DNA from: Cellulomonas gilvus ATCC 13127
GTDB lineage: Bacteria; Actinomycetota; Actinomycetes; Actinomycetales; Cellulomonadaceae
Direction: 5' to 3'
Assembly: GCF_000218545.1 (NCBI RefSeq)
Contig: NC_015671.1
Span: 2,666,001 to 2,730,000, forward strand
DNA: 64,000 nt
Part shown: in pieces, positions 37,111 through 46,712 of the stretch
Numbering within the stretch: the first letter of the stretch is position 1
How the letters are laid out: every line of letters begins with the position of its first letter
Notes under the pieces: model-generated
The model's database searches: none
The model's input: only the letters and a program-made list of their open reading frames with translations
Told to the model about the DNA's origin: nothing
Made by a program: the position numbers and the translations under genes

Positions 37111-39429
37111 GTGTCCGACGCCCGGCCCACCTTCCCCGTCGCCAACTTCCGGGGATACGAACGCGAGGCCGTCGACACACGGATCTCGCAGCTCGAGCAC
37201 GCACTGGCCGAGGCCCGCGCGCAGGTCGAGACGCTCGACGCCAAGGCGCTCCAGGTGGCCGGCGAGCTCTCGGAGGCGCACCGACAGCTGCGCGAGGCCG
37301 AGCGCCCGACGTACTCGGGGCTGGGGTCGCGCATCGAACAGCTGCTGCGTTCGGCCGAGGAGCAGTCCTCGGACGTCGTCACGCAGGCCAACGCGCAGGC
37401 CGCGGACTCCATGGCCCGCGCCAAGCTCGCCGCGGGCCAGCTCCGCGCGCGCGCCGAGAACGAGGTGGCCGAGCTGCTGGCCACCGCGCGCCGCGAGGCC
37501 GAGGAGGTCCGCACCACGGCCTCCGCCGAGGCCGAGAGCACGTTGCTGGCGGCGCAGCGCCGCGCCGAGGAGCTCGTCGGCTCCGCCGAGCGCGAGGCGG
37601 CCCGCATCCAGAGCGCGATCACCACCGAGGAGAGCGAGCGCCGCACGTCGCTCGAGCGTGAGCTCGGGACGCTGCGCGCGAGCGTCGAGCACGAGGCCAC
37701 GCAGCTGCGGGTCGCGACCGAGCGCACCGCGAGCGAGCTGCGGACGCGCGCGGAGAACGAGACCGCGGCGCAGCGCGAGGAGGCCGAGCGCTACGCGCAG
37801 GACCTGCGCCAGAGCGCCGACGCGGACACGACCGCGCTGCGGCAGCAGACCGACACCGAGGTCGCGGCCCTGCGGGGCGACGCCGAGCGGTTCGCGGCCG
37901 AGCTGCGCGCGACCGTCGCGCAGGAGGTGGCCGTGCTGCGCCAGGAGGCGCACGCCGAGGCGACGTCCCTGCGCACGCAGGCCCAGGAGTACGCCGACGG
38001 CGTGCGCGCGGCGGCGGACCGGGACGGGACCGCGCTGCACCAGCGCGTCGCGGGCGAGGTCGCCGCGCTGCGCACCGAGGCCGACCAGTACAGCGCGTTC
38101 GTGCGCGCCCAGGCCGAGCGGGAGACGGGCGAGCTGCGCGCGTCGGTCGCCGACGAGGTCGCGGCGCACCGGGCGCAGGCGGAGCAGGAGATCGCCGCCG
38201 CGCGCGCGCAGGCCGAGCAGTACGTGGCCGAGATCCGTGCCGCGGCCGAGCGCGAGACCACGGAGCTGCGTGAGCGCACCGCGCACGAGACCACGCACCT
38301 GCGGGAGACCACCGAGCGCGAGACAACCGAGCTGCGCGAGAAGACCGAGCGCGATGCCGCCGAGCTGCGGGCGAGCACCGAGCGCATCACGCGCGAGCAG
38401 CGTGAGCAGACCCGGCTGGACACCGAGCGCGTGCTGACCGAGGCGCGTCGATCGGCCGCCGAGACGGTGGCCCAGGCCAAGCTGCGCGCCGACGAGATGA
38501 CGCAGGAGGCCGAGAAGCGTCTGGCCGACGCCGAGCTCGAGATCGCGTCCAAGCGCGAGGCGAGCGAGCGCGAGGACGCCGCGCGGCACGACGCGGCACG
38601 CGCCGAGACCGAGCGCCTGGTCCGCGACGCCGAGGCGCACGCGGCCGAGGCCGAGGAGCGCGTCGCCAAGGCGGTCGCGCAGGCGGAGAAGGTCCGCATC
38701 GATGCGGAGAGCCACGCGAAGGAGCTGCTGTCGAACGCGCGGCGCAACGCCGACCGCGTGGTCGCCGAGGCGCGTGAGCACGCCGAGAAGCAGATCTCCG
38801 AGGCCATGACCGAGTCGGAGCGCGAGCGGACGTCGGCCGCGCGCCAGGTCGAGGACCTCAACCGGCAGCGCGAGTCCATCACCACCTACCTGGACGAGCT
38901 GCGCAGCCTGCTGGGCGCCGACCCGGACCGTGCGGCGCTCGAGCGCGCGCGCCGCGCCGAGGCCGAGTTCTCGGCGACGCACGGCACCCCCCACCAGGCC
39001 AAGGCCGCCGCGGCGGCGACCGCGGCGAACGTCCGCGCCGCCGACGGCCCTGCTGCCGCCTCCGCGGCGGAGCGCCCCGCAGAGCAGTCCCCGCAGGACG
39101 CGCGTGACGGCGACGCGCCCGACGAGCCGGCGACGGTCGCCGACGAGCCCGCGACCGATCGCGACGGGTCCGGCGGCCAGCCCGAGACCGAGGCAGAGGC
39201 CGAGGTCGACGCTCCCGCGGCGGCACCCGTCCGACCCGCCACGAAGTCGCGCCCGAAGTCGCGCCCCGCGCCCGTCTCGGCCGCGGCCCGGCAGCTCGCG
39301 GCCCAGGCGGGGACGGACGCGACGGCCGCGGACCAGGTACCCGCGGCCGAGCAGGCCGCAGGTACCGATCCCGATGACGCCCCGACCGCGGCGGCACCGT
39401 CCGACGACGAGCCGTCCGCTGCGCGGTGA
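37111..39429 (+). CDS. Long coiled-coil protein, DivIVA/Scy-like scaffold
   Basis: 772 residues. The N-terminus FPVANFRGYEREAVDTRISQLE resembles the DivIVA membrane-binding head. Residues about 70-610 are almost pure coiled coil, rich in Ala, Glu and Arg with recurring AERET and TELRE blocks, and a Pro/Ala-rich tail follows from about 625. In actinobacteria such proteins (DivIVA, Scy, FilP) organise poles, septa and growth zones; some genomes call them cellulose-binding, which the sequence does not support. GTG 37111 has GAGGAGG seven bases upstream. The strongly biased Glu/Ala/Arg composition keeps other frames open. The stop overlaps the next gene (GTGA). Confidence 0.8.
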   Translation: MSDARPTFPVANFRGYEREAVDTRISQLEHALAEARAQVETLDAKALQVAGELSEAHRQLREAERPTYSGLGSRIEQLLRSAEEQSSDVVTQANAQAADSMARAKLAAGQLRARAENEVAELLATARREAEEVRTTASAEAESTLLAAQRRAEELVGSAEREAARIQSAITTEESERRTSLERELGTLRASVEHEATQLRVATERTASELRTRAENETAAQREEAERYAQDLRQSADADTTALRQQTDTEVAALRGDAERFAAELRATVAQEVAVLRQEAHAEATSLRTQAQEYADGVRAAADRDGTALHQRVAGEVAALRTEADQYSAFVRAQAERETGELRASVADEVAAHRAQAEQEIAAARAQAEQYVAEIRAAAERETTELRERTAHETTHLRETTERETTELREKTERDAAELRASTERITREQREQTRLDTERVLTEARRSAAETVAQAKLRADEMTQEAEKRLADAELEIASKREASEREDAARHDAARAETERLVRDAEAHAAEAEERVAKAVAQAEKVRIDAESHAKELLSNARRNADRVVAEAREHAEKQISEAMTESERERTSAARQVEDLNRQRESITTYLDELRSLLGADPDRAALERARRAEAEFSATHGTPHQAKAAAAATAANVRAADGPAAASAAERPAEQSPQDARDGDAPDEPATVADEPATDRDGSGGQPETEAEAEVDAPAAAPVRPATKSRPKSRPAPVSAAARQLAAQAGTDATAADQVPAAEQAAGTDPDDAPTAAAPSDDEPSAAR

Positions 39430-39848
39430 GCGACGAGGCCGCGCGGTGGCGTGAGGGCCGGCGCGAGGCCGCGCAGGCGCACGCCGATGCGTTGCGCCGC
39501 AAGCAGCAGGCGGAGTCGTCGCAGGCGCGGGCGCTGATCGACGAGTTCGTGGCCGAGGCACGCCGCCTGGGCCCGGACCCCGAGCCGCTGCGCGCACGCA
39601 CGTACGACGGCCGGGCCCGGTACCGCACACCGTTGACCGGCTGGTACCTGCGGTTCGACGAGACGCTCGCGATCGACGCCGACGGCCTGTTCTACGTGCT
39701 CCGCACGCCGCCGAGCCTCGTCGGCCGCGTGCGCGGCGTGGTGCCCGAACCGTCCGACCCGCCGCTCGTGCTGGGTGCGGGTGGCAAGGACGGCGAGTCG
39801 ATCGACCTGCGGGACGCGCTCGACCGGATCCGGGCCCGGCGCGTCTGA
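39426..39848 (+). CDS. Small soluble protein of unknown function
   Basis: 140 residues, coupled to the coiled-coil gene through GTGA. The N-terminal 50 residues are helical and basic; the rest is a compact alpha/beta region with YRTPLTGWYLRFDETLAIDADGLFYVL. The co-translation suggests a partner of the upstream scaffold. No family recognised. It converges with the hydrolase gene at 39852 with three bases between them. Confidence 0.7.
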   Translation: MSDEAARWREGRREAAQAHADALRRKQQAESSQARALIDEFVAEARRLGPDPEPLRARTYDGRARYRTPLTGWYLRFDETLAIDADGLFYVLRTPPSLVGRVRGVVPEPSDPPLVLGAGGKDGESIDLRDALDRIRARRV

Positions 39849-39851
39849 GGT

Positions 39852-40646
39852 TCAGGCCGAGTCGGCGCGGGCGGCGAGGTCGCTCAGCGCCGCGGCGACC
39901 TCGTCGGGCTGCTCGACCGTCGACATGTGGCCCGAGCGCGGCACGACGACGAACTGCGCGGCCGGGGCCGCGGCGACCATGTGCTCGGCGGCCTCGAGCG
40001 GCGCGATCTGGTCCTCCTCGCCGACGACGACCGCGACCGGGCCGGCGAAGCCACGCAGCAGCTCGGTGCGGTCGGGGCGGGCCGCCATGGCGCGCTGCGA
40101 CCACGCCACGCCGCCGGGGTCCTGCCCGTCGATCCAGGCGGCGATCTGCTCGACCAGCTCCGGCGCGGACGCCCGCGTGGTCTCCCCGACGAGCGTGCCG
40201 GCCATGGGCCGCACGGGGTCGACCGATCCGCTCGCGAGGACCTCGTCGGCGATGCGCAGGCGGTTGGCGCGCGCGTCGTCGGTGTCGGCGGTCGACCTCG
40301 TGTCGACCAGGCCGAGCCCGGCCACGAGCCCCGGGTGCCGCTCGAGCAGCGCGAGCGCCACGTAGCCGCCCATCGACAGGCCCGCGACGACCGCACGGTC
40401 CACACCCGCGGCCGCGAGCGCGTGCGCGACCGCGTCGGCGGACGCCTCGAGCGCGGGCTCGGGCAGCGCGGGGTCGGCTGCGGTGCTGCCGCCCGCACCC
40501 GGCAGGTCGACGGCCAGCACGGCGCGCGCACCGTCCACCCGCCCGGCGACGGGCTCCCACATCCGGTGGTCGAGCGGGAAGCCGTGCAGCAGGACCAGCG
40601 GGAGCCCCGCGTCCGCGGATGCCTCACGCAGCACGTGCACCGTCAT
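39852..40646 (-). CDS. Alpha/beta hydrolase, enol-lactonase/esterase-like
   Basis: 264 residues with the full alpha/beta hydrolase fold: oxyanion region LLHGFPLDHRMW, nucleophile elbow GLSMGGY with Ser91, acid in VGEEDQIAP and the final His in RSGHMS. Overall it resembles 3-oxoadipate enol-lactonase-like hydrolases, but no pathway genes are nearby. The start ATG shares ATGA with the stop of the next hydrolase upstream, so they are one unit. Substrate unknown. Confidence 0.88.
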   Translation of the reverse strand: MTVHVLREASADAGLPLVLLHGFPLDHRMWEPVAGRVDGARAVLAVDLPGAGGSTAADPALPEPALEASADAVAHALAAAGVDRAVVAGLSMGGYVALALLERHPGLVAGLGLVDTRSTADTDDARANRLRIADEVLASGSVDPVRPMAGTLVGETTRASAPELVEQIAAWIDGQDPGGVAWSQRAMAARPDRTELLRGFAGPVAVVVGEEDQIAPLEAAEHMVAAAPAAQFVVVPRSGHMSTVEQPDEVAAALSDLAARADSA

Positions 40647-41530
40647 GCGTCCTCCTCCGGCGCCGGGGTGGCGCTCCTGGTCTCGTCCGCGGGCTCGTCG
40701 TCCGCGGGGTCGTCGGTGCCGTCCGGGGCGGCGGGTGCGACGTGGGCGGTCTCGGCCGGGCCCGACCACGTGGTGGGCAGCGGGGCGCGGCCGGGCAGGA
40801 CGTGCGCGACGACCTCGTCCAGCACGCGCCGCACCGCGGGCTCCCCGACCCACAGGTGCTTGGCGCCCTCGACGCCGATCACCTCGGCCTGCGGCACGCG
40901 CGCGAACCGGGCGCGTGCCTCGTCGGGTCGCAGGTAGTCGTCGAGCTCGGGGACCAGGACCACGAGCGGTCGGCCGAAGGCGGCCCACGCGTCCAGGTCC
41001 GCGTCGGTGGCGCGGTGCAGCGGCGGCGAGAGCAGGATCGCGCCCTCCACGGCCGGGTCGTGCCCGTGCATGAGCGCGAGCTCGGTGCCGAACGACCAGC
41101 CCACGAGCCAGCGGTGCGGCAGGTCATGGAACTCGGCGTACTCGATCGCCGCGGCGACGTCGAACCGTTCACCGCGACCCTCGTCGAACGCACCCTCGCT
41201 GGTCCCCCGCGGGCTGGACGTGCCGCGCGTGTTGAACCGCAGCACCGCGAGGTCCGCGAGCGCGGGCAGCCGCCAGGACGCCTTCCTCAGCACGTGCGAG
41301 TCCATGTAGCCGCCGTGCGTGGGCAGCGGGTGCAGCGTCACCAGGGTCGCGGCGGGCGTCGCGGGGCCTCCCCCGGGCGCGAGCGGGCGCGCGAGCTCGC
41401 CGACCAGCCGCAGGCCGTCGGCGGTGTGCAGCTCCACGTCCTCGCGGTGCGCCGGGAGCACGGTCAGCGAGCGGATCGGGGCGGCCTGCGCCCACGTGCC
41501 GGCGTCGGCCGGATCGGTCGTCGTGGTCAT
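40643..41530 (-). CDS. Alpha/beta hydrolase, dienelactone-hydrolase-like
   Basis: 295 residues. Segments visible: VTLHPLPTHGGYMDSHV, then RFNTRGTSSPRG, the nucleophile elbow VGWSFGTELAL, the acid region VPELDDYLRP and His in VEGAKHLWVGEP. It belongs to the YdeN/KANL3-like small hydrolases common in actinobacteria. The C-terminal 50 residues are Pro/Ala/Asp-rich and probably disordered. Coupled by ATGA to the following hydrolase. Substrate unknown. Confidence 0.85.
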   Translation of the reverse strand: MTTTTDPADAGTWAQAAPIRSLTVLPAHREDVELHTADGLRLVGELARPLAPGGGPATPAATLVTLHPLPTHGGYMDSHVLRKASWRLPALADLAVLRFNTRGTSSPRGTSEGAFDEGRGERFDVAAAIEYAEFHDLPHRWLVGWSFGTELALMHGHDPAVEGAILLSPPLHRATDADLDAWAAFGRPLVVLVPELDDYLRPDEARARFARVPQAEVIGVEGAKHLWVGEPAVRRVLDEVVAHVLPGRAPLPTTWSGPAETAHVAPAAPDGTDDPADDEPADETRSATPAPEEDA

Positions 41531-41540
41531 CCGTGCGAGC

Positions 41541-42407
41541 CTAAGCCCGCGCGCGCCCGGCGGCTCCGCGCGCGAGCGCCGCCGCATGCTCCAGGACCGC
41601 GGCGACGCCGTCGTCGTCGTTCGCGGGGCACGCGTGCCGCGCGCTGCTGCGCACGTCGGCGAACGCGTTCGCGACCGCGAACGACTCACCCGCCCACGCG
41701 AGCATCGGCAGGTCGTTGGGCGCGTCACCGCACGCCCACACGTCGGCGGGGGCCAGTCCGCGCTGCGCCGCCCAGGCCGCGAGCGCGCCGGCCTTGGTGG
41801 TGCCCGCGGCGCTCACCTCCCCGAGGCCGCGCGCTCCCGAGTCGGCGACGAGGGCTGCGGACCCGATCGCGCGCTGCACCACCGCCGCATGCTCCGCCCC
41901 GTGGTCCTGGCGCGTGCGGACCAGCAGCTTGAGCGTGGACGCCGTCAGGACGTCCTCGATGCGCTCGGCCACGGGGCTCCCGGGCGGGACCGGGTGCTCG
42001 TCGAGGAAGCCGCGCTCGGCGGCGAACCCCGCGACGCGCTCGACCGCGAGATGCACCTCGCCGAGCGCGTCCCGCAGCGCCGCGGCCACGCTGCCGACGA
42101 GCGCGGCGCTCATGCCGCGCTCGTCGAGCACGCGGCCCGTCGCGACCTCGAGCACCGCGGCGCCGTTCGCGCAGATCGCGACCCCGTGGCCGCCGACGTG
42201 CGGCGCGAGCTGCGTGAGCCAGCGCGGCGGGCGGGCCGTGACGAACACGACCTCGACACCCGCCGACTCGGCGTCCCGCAGCGCGCGGGCCGTGCGCGGC
42301 GAGACGGCACCCGCGGGGCCCAGGAGCGTGCCGTCCAGGTCGGTCGCGACGAGCCGCGGTGCCCGTGAGGGCCACGTGGCGCGCAGAGGGGTCGTCGGCA
42401 CGCTCAC
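41541..42407 (-). CDS. HAD-superfamily phosphatase, Cof type
   Basis: 288 residues. HAD motif I is ATDLDGTLLG, motif II VFVTARPP, motif III Lys in STLKLLVR/TTKAGAL, and motif IV CGDAPNDLPML, with a C2-type cap between. Cof-like enzymes dephosphorylate sugar phosphates and small phosphorylated metabolites. GTG 42407 shares GTGA with the upstream zinc-ribbon gene. Confidence 0.9.
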   Translation of the reverse strand: MSVPTTPLRATWPSRAPRLVATDLDGTLLGPAGAVSPRTARALRDAESAGVEVVFVTARPPRWLTQLAPHVGGHGVAICANGAAVLEVATGRVLDERGMSAALVGSVAAALRDALGEVHLAVERVAGFAAERGFLDEHPVPPGSPVAERIEDVLTASTLKLLVRTRQDHGAEHAAVVQRAIGSAALVADSGARGLGEVSAAGTTKAGALAAWAAQRGLAPADVWACGDAPNDLPMLAWAGESFAVANAFADVRSSARHACPANDDDGVAAVLEHAAALARGAAGRARA

Positions 42408-42706
42408 CGCCGCCTGGTCGGGGCCCGGCGCCCGCGCGCGTCCCAGCACGACGCGTGCCAGTGCCGGCGGTCCTCGACGGGTTCGCCGTACCAGGCGTCC
42501 GCGCGCCACGCGACGACGTGCGCGGTCCCGGCCGGCACCAGCTGGTCACACCCCGGACAGCGGTACTCGCGGTCGCCGCCGCGCACGCGCTGCACCACCC
42601 ACTCGCCGTCGGCCGACTCCAGGACGGTCCGGCCGCCGGTCGCGCGGTCCACGTCGAGCGGGACGTGCTGAGCGCCGTAGGGGCGCTTGCTCGACCGTCG
42701 GGACAT
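42404..42706 (-). CDS. Small zinc-ribbon-like protein
   Basis: 100 residues with CPGC (after REYR) and HWHASCW, a plausible Cys2-His/Cys zinc site. Actinobacterial genomes carry this as a conserved uncharacterised protein, sometimes labelled ATP/GTP-binding without visible basis. ATG 42706 is preferred over 42757 because the preceding residues look non-coding. Overlaps the HAD gene by GTGA. Confidence 0.75.
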   Translation of the reverse strand: MSRRSSKRPYGAQHVPLDVDRATGGRTVLESADGEWVVQRVRGGDREYRCPGCDQLVPAGTAHVVAWRADAWYGEPVEDRRHWHASCWDARGRRAPTRRR

Positions 42707-42754
42707 GCGCCGATCCTCTCCGATCCCCGCGCGCGTCACGAATCGCGCGCGAGA

Positions 42755-42797
42755 CACGACGGACGCCCGGCAGGCGAGCCGCCGGGCGTCCGTCGTG
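42755..42797. terminator. Terminator after the GH1 gene
   Basis: A perfect 17-bp stem (CACGACGGACGCCCGGC at 42755-42771 with 42781-42797), loop 9. It lies 12 bases beyond the GH1 stop on the minus strand. Confidence 0.85.
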
Positions 42798-42809
42798 CTG
42801 CGGGACGCG

Positions 42810-44258
42810 TCAGAGAGTCGCCGCCGCCTCGATCGGCGGGATGGTGCGGGTGCGGACCAGCTCGGCGTACCAGCGGCCCGAGTCCTTGACGGTGCGCTCG
42901 AGCGTGTCGTAGTCGACGCGCACGATGCCGAACCGGCGGTCGAACCCGTAGGACCACTCGAAGTTGTCCATGAGCGACCACACGAAGTAGCCGCGCACGT
43001 CGGCGCCCTTGTCGCGCGCCTCGCCGACCGCGTCGATGTGGTCGTGCAGGTAGGCGACGCGCTCGGTGTCGTGCACGCGGCCGTCCTCGCTCACGGTGTC
43101 GTAGAACGCCGCACCGTTCTCGGTGATCGCCAGCGGCAGCCCGGGGAACCGCTCGTGCAGGCCGACGAGCAGCTCGACGAGGCCCTCGGGCTCGATGTTC
43201 CAGCCCATCGCGGTGTGCGGACCGGGCAGCGGCAGCCACTCGACCTGCGTGGCGCCTACCCACGGGCTGTGCTCCGACGAGCGGTGGCCGTCGGGGCCGG
43301 GGGTGCCGTCGCCACCCGCGGGCGTGCCGTGCTTGACCATGCCCGTCGCGTAGTAGTTCACGCCCAGCACCTCGAGCGGCACCCGGATGAGCTCGAGGTC
43401 GCCGTCCTGCACGAACGACCAGTCGCTGATCGCGGCCGTGTCCGCGAAGACCTCCTGGGGGTAGGCGCCGTCGATGATCGGCCCGAGGAACACCTCGTTG
43501 GCGATCGTGTCGATGCGGCGCTTGGCCTCGAGGTCGGCCGGGGCGTCGGTCGCGGCGCGCGTGACGTGCAGGTTGAGCGTGATGGAGATCGGCGTGTCCG
43601 GGCCCAGCACGTCCTTGATCGCGCGAGCGGCCAGCCCGTGCGCGAGGTTGAGGTGGTGCACGGCGCGCAGCGCCTTCTCGTCGTCGGTCACGCCCGGCGC
43701 GTGCACGCCGCTGCCGTAGCCGAGGAACGCCGAGCACCACGGCTCGTTGAGGGTGGTCCACAGGTGCACGCGGTCGCCGAGCACCTCGGCCACCTTGCGC
43801 GCGTAGTCGGCGAACAGCTCGGCCGTGCGCCGGTTGGCCCAGCCGCCCTCGTCCTCGAGCGGCTGCGGGAGGTCCCAGTGGTACAGCGTCACGACGGGCT
43901 TGATGCCCGCCGCGACCAGGCGGTCCACCAGGTCGGAGTAGAAGTCCAGACCGGCCTGGTTGAACTCCCCCGACCCGGTGGGCTGCACGCGCGGCCACGC
44001 GACCGACAGGCGGTAGGCCTGCAGGTTGAGCTCGCGCATGATCGCGACGTCCTCCGGGACGCGGTGGTAGTGGTCGGCGGCCACGTCGCCGGTGTCGCCG
44101 TCGAGCACCTTGCCGGGCGTGCGGGCGAACGTGTCCCAGATCGAGGGCAGGCGCCCGTCCTCCTGGGCGGCGCCCTCGATCTGGTACGACGCGGTGGCCG
44201 AGCCCCAGAGGAAGTCGGCGGGGAACTGGCGGCCGGACGGGCGGCGCGAGGTCGTCAT
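42810..44258 (-). CDS. Beta-glucosidase, glycoside hydrolase family 1
   Basis: 482 residues, full length for GH1 and without a signal peptide. [15 protein letters not shown] at the N-terminus, acid/base Glu172 in TLNEPW, nucleophile Glu380 in ITENG, and [15 protein letters not shown] at the aglycone side. It hydrolyses cellobiose and cello-oligosaccharides from the non-reducing end in the cytoplasm. It follows GH31 by 130 bases that hold two palindromes, so it can be regulated separately. Next to GH31 and GH42 it could finish the glucan backbone of xyloglucan oligosaccharides. Confidence 0.95.
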   Translation of the reverse strand: MTTSRRPSGRQFPADFLWGSATASYQIEGAAQEDGRLPSIWDTFARTPGKVLDGDTGDVAADHYHRVPEDVAIMRELNLQAYRLSVAWPRVQPTGSGEFNQAGLDFYSDLVDRLVAAGIKPVVTLYHWDLPQPLEDEGGWANRRTAELFADYARKVAEVLGDRVHLWTTLNEPWCSAFLGYGSGVHAPGVTDDEKALRAVHHLNLAHGLAARAIKDVLGPDTPISITLNLHVTRAATDAPADLEAKRRIDTIANEVFLGPIIDGAYPQEVFADTAAISDWSFVQDGDLELIRVPLEVLGVNYYATGMVKHGTPAGGDGTPGPDGHRSSEHSPWVGATQVEWLPLPGPHTAMGWNIEPEGLVELLVGLHERFPGLPLAITENGAAFYDTVSEDGRVHDTERVAYLHDHIDAVGEARDKGADVRGYFVWSLMDNFEWSYGFDRRFGIVRVDYDTLERTVKDSGRWYAELVRTRTIPPIEAAATL

Positions 44259-44325
44259 GTGCGGTCCTTCACAGGTGGGTCGGCTGCTGCGCGCCGGAGG
44301 CTGGAGGTCTGCGGCACCCTCGCCA

Positions 44326-44339
44326 CGGAACCGGTTCCG
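44326..44339. promoter_or_regulatory. 14-bp perfect palindrome upstream of GH1
   Basis: CGGAACCGGTTCCG, 68 bases before the GH1 start. The even length and central CG fit a LacI-family operator, though it differs from the TCGAAGCG sites of this block. Confidence 0.6.
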
Positions 44340-44342
44340 ACA

Positions 44343-44359
44343 CGTATCGAATCGATACG
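44343..44359. promoter_or_regulatory. 17-bp perfect palindrome upstream of GH1
   Basis: CGTATCGAATCGATACG, arms of 8 with one central base, four bases from the preceding palindrome. Its TCGAATCG equals the left half of the site at 56541. Confidence 0.6.
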
Positions 44360-44388
44360 GTACACGCAGTCGCGCGTCTCGATCACCC

Positions 44389-46683
44389 TCACGATCCCAG
44401 GTTCACCAGGACGTGGTCGACCCCGGCCGCGGCATGTGCCTCCACCGCGGGCGTGGTCCCCGTGGGCTCGACGCGCACCGACCACGGCGCCGTGGTGCCG
44501 CTCGCGACGACCCGCACCTGGTCCCCCGCGCGCGTCACCTCGAAGTACGCCGGTGCGCCGCCCGACGACGACGGCACGCGCGTGGTGCCGCTGAACCCGT
44601 CCGGCAGGTCGAACAGGCGCAGCGTGAGGCCGTCGGCCCAGTCGGTGTCCGGTCGGTCCTCGCGCGCGCCGAACGCGAGCACGGTGCCGGGCCGCACGTA
44701 CAGCGGCAACGACGAGAAGCCGTGCTCCTCGTGCACCCAGCGCGGTCCCGTGACCTGCTCACCCGTCAGGAGCGACGTCCACGTCCCCGCGGGCACGTAC
44801 ACGTCCACGTCCCCCTGCGCCGTGAACACCGGCGCGACGAGCAGGCTGTCGCCGAGCATGAACTGCGTGTCGACGGTCGCGGCGCCGCGGTCCAGCGGGA
44901 ACTCCAGGAGCATCGGGCGCATCACGGGCACGCCGTGCTCGTGCGCCTGCTCCCCCAGCTCCGCGAGGTAGGGCATGAGCCGGTGCTTGAGTTGCGTGAA
45001 CGTGCGCGTCACGTCGACCGCCTCGTCGTCGAACGCCCACGGCACGCGGTAGGAGTCCGAGCCGTGCAGGCGGCTGTGCGAGGACAGCAGGCCGAACGCG
45101 ACCCAGCGCTTGAACACCGCCGGGTCCGGCCGGCCCTCGAACCCGCCGATGTCGTGGCTCCAGTACGCGAACCCCGACGACGCGAGCGACAGCCCGCCGC
45201 GCAGCTCCTCGGCCATCGAGGCGAACGTCGACTCGCAGTCCCCGCCCCAGTGCACCGGGAACTGCTGACCGCCCGCGGTCGCGGACCGCGCGAACAGGAC
45301 CGCCTCACCCGCGCCGCGCTCGGCCTCGAGCAGCTCGAACACCGCCTTGTTGTACAGGTGCGTGTAGTAGTTGTGCATGCGGTGCGGGTCGCTGCCGTCG
45401 TGCCACACCACGTCGGTGGGGATGCGCTCGCCGAAGTCGGTCTTGAACGCGTCGACGCCCTGGCCCAGCAGCTCGCGCAGGTAGCCCGTGAACCACGCGG
45501 CCGCGTCCGGGTTGGTGAAGTCGACGAGCGCCATGCCCGCCTGCCACATGTCGGTCTGCCACACCGACCCGTCGGCGCGCGTCACCAGGTAGCCGCGCTC
45601 CTTGCCCTCGGCGAACAGGCGCGAGCGCTGCGCGATGTACGGGTTGATCCACACGCAGATCCGCAGGCCCTTGGCCTTCAGCCGGGACAGCATGCCGACC
45701 GGGTCCGGGAACGTGGCCGGGTCCCACACGAAGTCGCTCCAGTGGAACTCGCGCATCCAGAAGCAGTCGAAGTGGAACACCGACAGCGGCAGGTCGCGCT
45801 CCGCCATGCCGTCGACGAACGACGTGACCGTCTCCTCGTCGTAGCTGGTGGTGAACGACGTGGACAGCCACAGCCCGTAGGACCACGCGGGCAGCCGCGC
45901 GGGGCGGCCCGTGAGCGCGGTGTACTTGCGCAGGATCTCCTTGGGCGTCGGGCCGTAGATGACGTAGTAGCTCAGGCGCTGCCCCGCGACCGAGAACTGC
46001 GTGCGGGACACCACCTCCGTGCCGACCTCGAACGAGACGCGGCCGGGATCGTCGACGAAGACGCCGTACCCCGCGTCCGACAGGTAGAACGGCACGTTCT
46101 TGTACGCCTGCTCGCTGGCGGTGCCGCCGTCGGCGTTCCAGATGTCGACGCTCTGGCCGTTCTTGACGAACGGGCCGAACCGTTCGCCGAGGCCGTAGAC
46201 GTGCTCGCCCACGCCCAGCGAGAGCTGCTCGTGCACGTACGCCTCACCCGCCGCGTCGGTCACGATGCCGATGCTGCGCGCGGTCGAGGACGTGAGCACG
46301 CGGCCGTCCGCGCTGAACTCCACGCCCCACGCGCCCTCGGTGCGGACCGTGGCGAGCAGCGCACCCGAGCGCACGTGCGCGACGTCCGCCGCGCAGTCGT
46401 GCGTGATCTTCAGGTCCGGTGACGTGCGCGCGATGTCGAACCGCGGCCCGCGGTCGAGGCCGCCCTGGTGGTGCTCGATGCACACGCCGACGACGTCGTC
46501 GGCCGGAGACGTGAACGTCACGGTGACGAGCGGGCGGTTCAGGGTGTCCCCGCGCGAGTTCAGCGGCGCGGTCGAGGACCACACGGTGAGCGAGTCCTCC
46601 TCGACCCGCACGTCCGCCACGCCCCGGGGGCGCAGCACCTGCACGCCCGGCAGCGTGAGCCAGTAGCCGTCGGTGAACTTCAT
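44389..46683 (-). CDS. Alpha-xylosidase, glycoside hydrolase family 31 (YicI type)
   Basis: 764 residues. N-terminal beta-sandwich, barrel and C-terminal beta domains, no signal peptide. The nucleophile is Asp416 in [10 protein letters not shown] and the acid/base Asp482 in HWGGDCEST, the same numbers as in E. coli YicI as I recall them, so the alignment is nearly gap-free up to there. FGERIP after the nucleophile marks alpha-xylosidases rather than alpha-glucosidases. It removes the xylose from the non-reducing end of xyloglucan oligosaccharides. It lies 29 bases after the GH42 stop, probably one operon. Confidence 0.93.
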   Translation of the reverse strand: MKFTDGYWLTLPGVQVLRPRGVADVRVEEDSLTVWSSTAPLNSRGDTLNRPLVTVTFTSPADDVVGVCIEHHQGGLDRGPRFDIARTSPDLKITHDCAADVAHVRSGALLATVRTEGAWGVEFSADGRVLTSSTARSIGIVTDAAGEAYVHEQLSLGVGEHVYGLGERFGPFVKNGQSVDIWNADGGTASEQAYKNVPFYLSDAGYGVFVDDPGRVSFEVGTEVVSRTQFSVAGQRLSYYVIYGPTPKEILRKYTALTGRPARLPAWSYGLWLSTSFTTSYDEETVTSFVDGMAERDLPLSVFHFDCFWMREFHWSDFVWDPATFPDPVGMLSRLKAKGLRICVWINPYIAQRSRLFAEGKERGYLVTRADGSVWQTDMWQAGMALVDFTNPDAAAWFTGYLRELLGQGVDAFKTDFGERIPTDVVWHDGSDPHRMHNYYTHLYNKAVFELLEAERGAGEAVLFARSATAGGQQFPVHWGGDCESTFASMAEELRGGLSLASSGFAYWSHDIGGFEGRPDPAVFKRWVAFGLLSSHSRLHGSDSYRVPWAFDDEAVDVTRTFTQLKHRLMPYLAELGEQAHEHGVPVMRPMLLEFPLDRGAATVDTQFMLGDSLLVAPVFTAQGDVDVYVPAGTWTSLLTGEQVTGPRWVHEEHGFSSLPLYVRPGTVLAFGAREDRPDTDWADGLTLRLFDLPDGFSGTTRVPSSSGGAPAYFEVTRAGDQVRVVASGTTAPWSVRVEPTGTTPAVEAHAAAGVDHVLVNLGS

Positions 46684-46712
46684 CGCGGTGCCTTCTCTCG
46701 ACGCGTCATCGG

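Noticed and set aside
37111-39429. Cellulose-binding annotation often given to such coiled-coil proteins
   Set aside because: No carbohydrate-binding module is visible; only a DivIVA-like head, coiled coil and disordered tail.
34936-40560. Open frame of over 1800 codons on the minus strand running across the coiled-coil gene
   Set aside because: Only its first-listed part, the membrane protein ending at 34936, is real. The upstream part is antisense to the coiled-coil gene; biased GC-rich codons remove stops. The residues are low-complexity Arg/Ala/Gly without any family.
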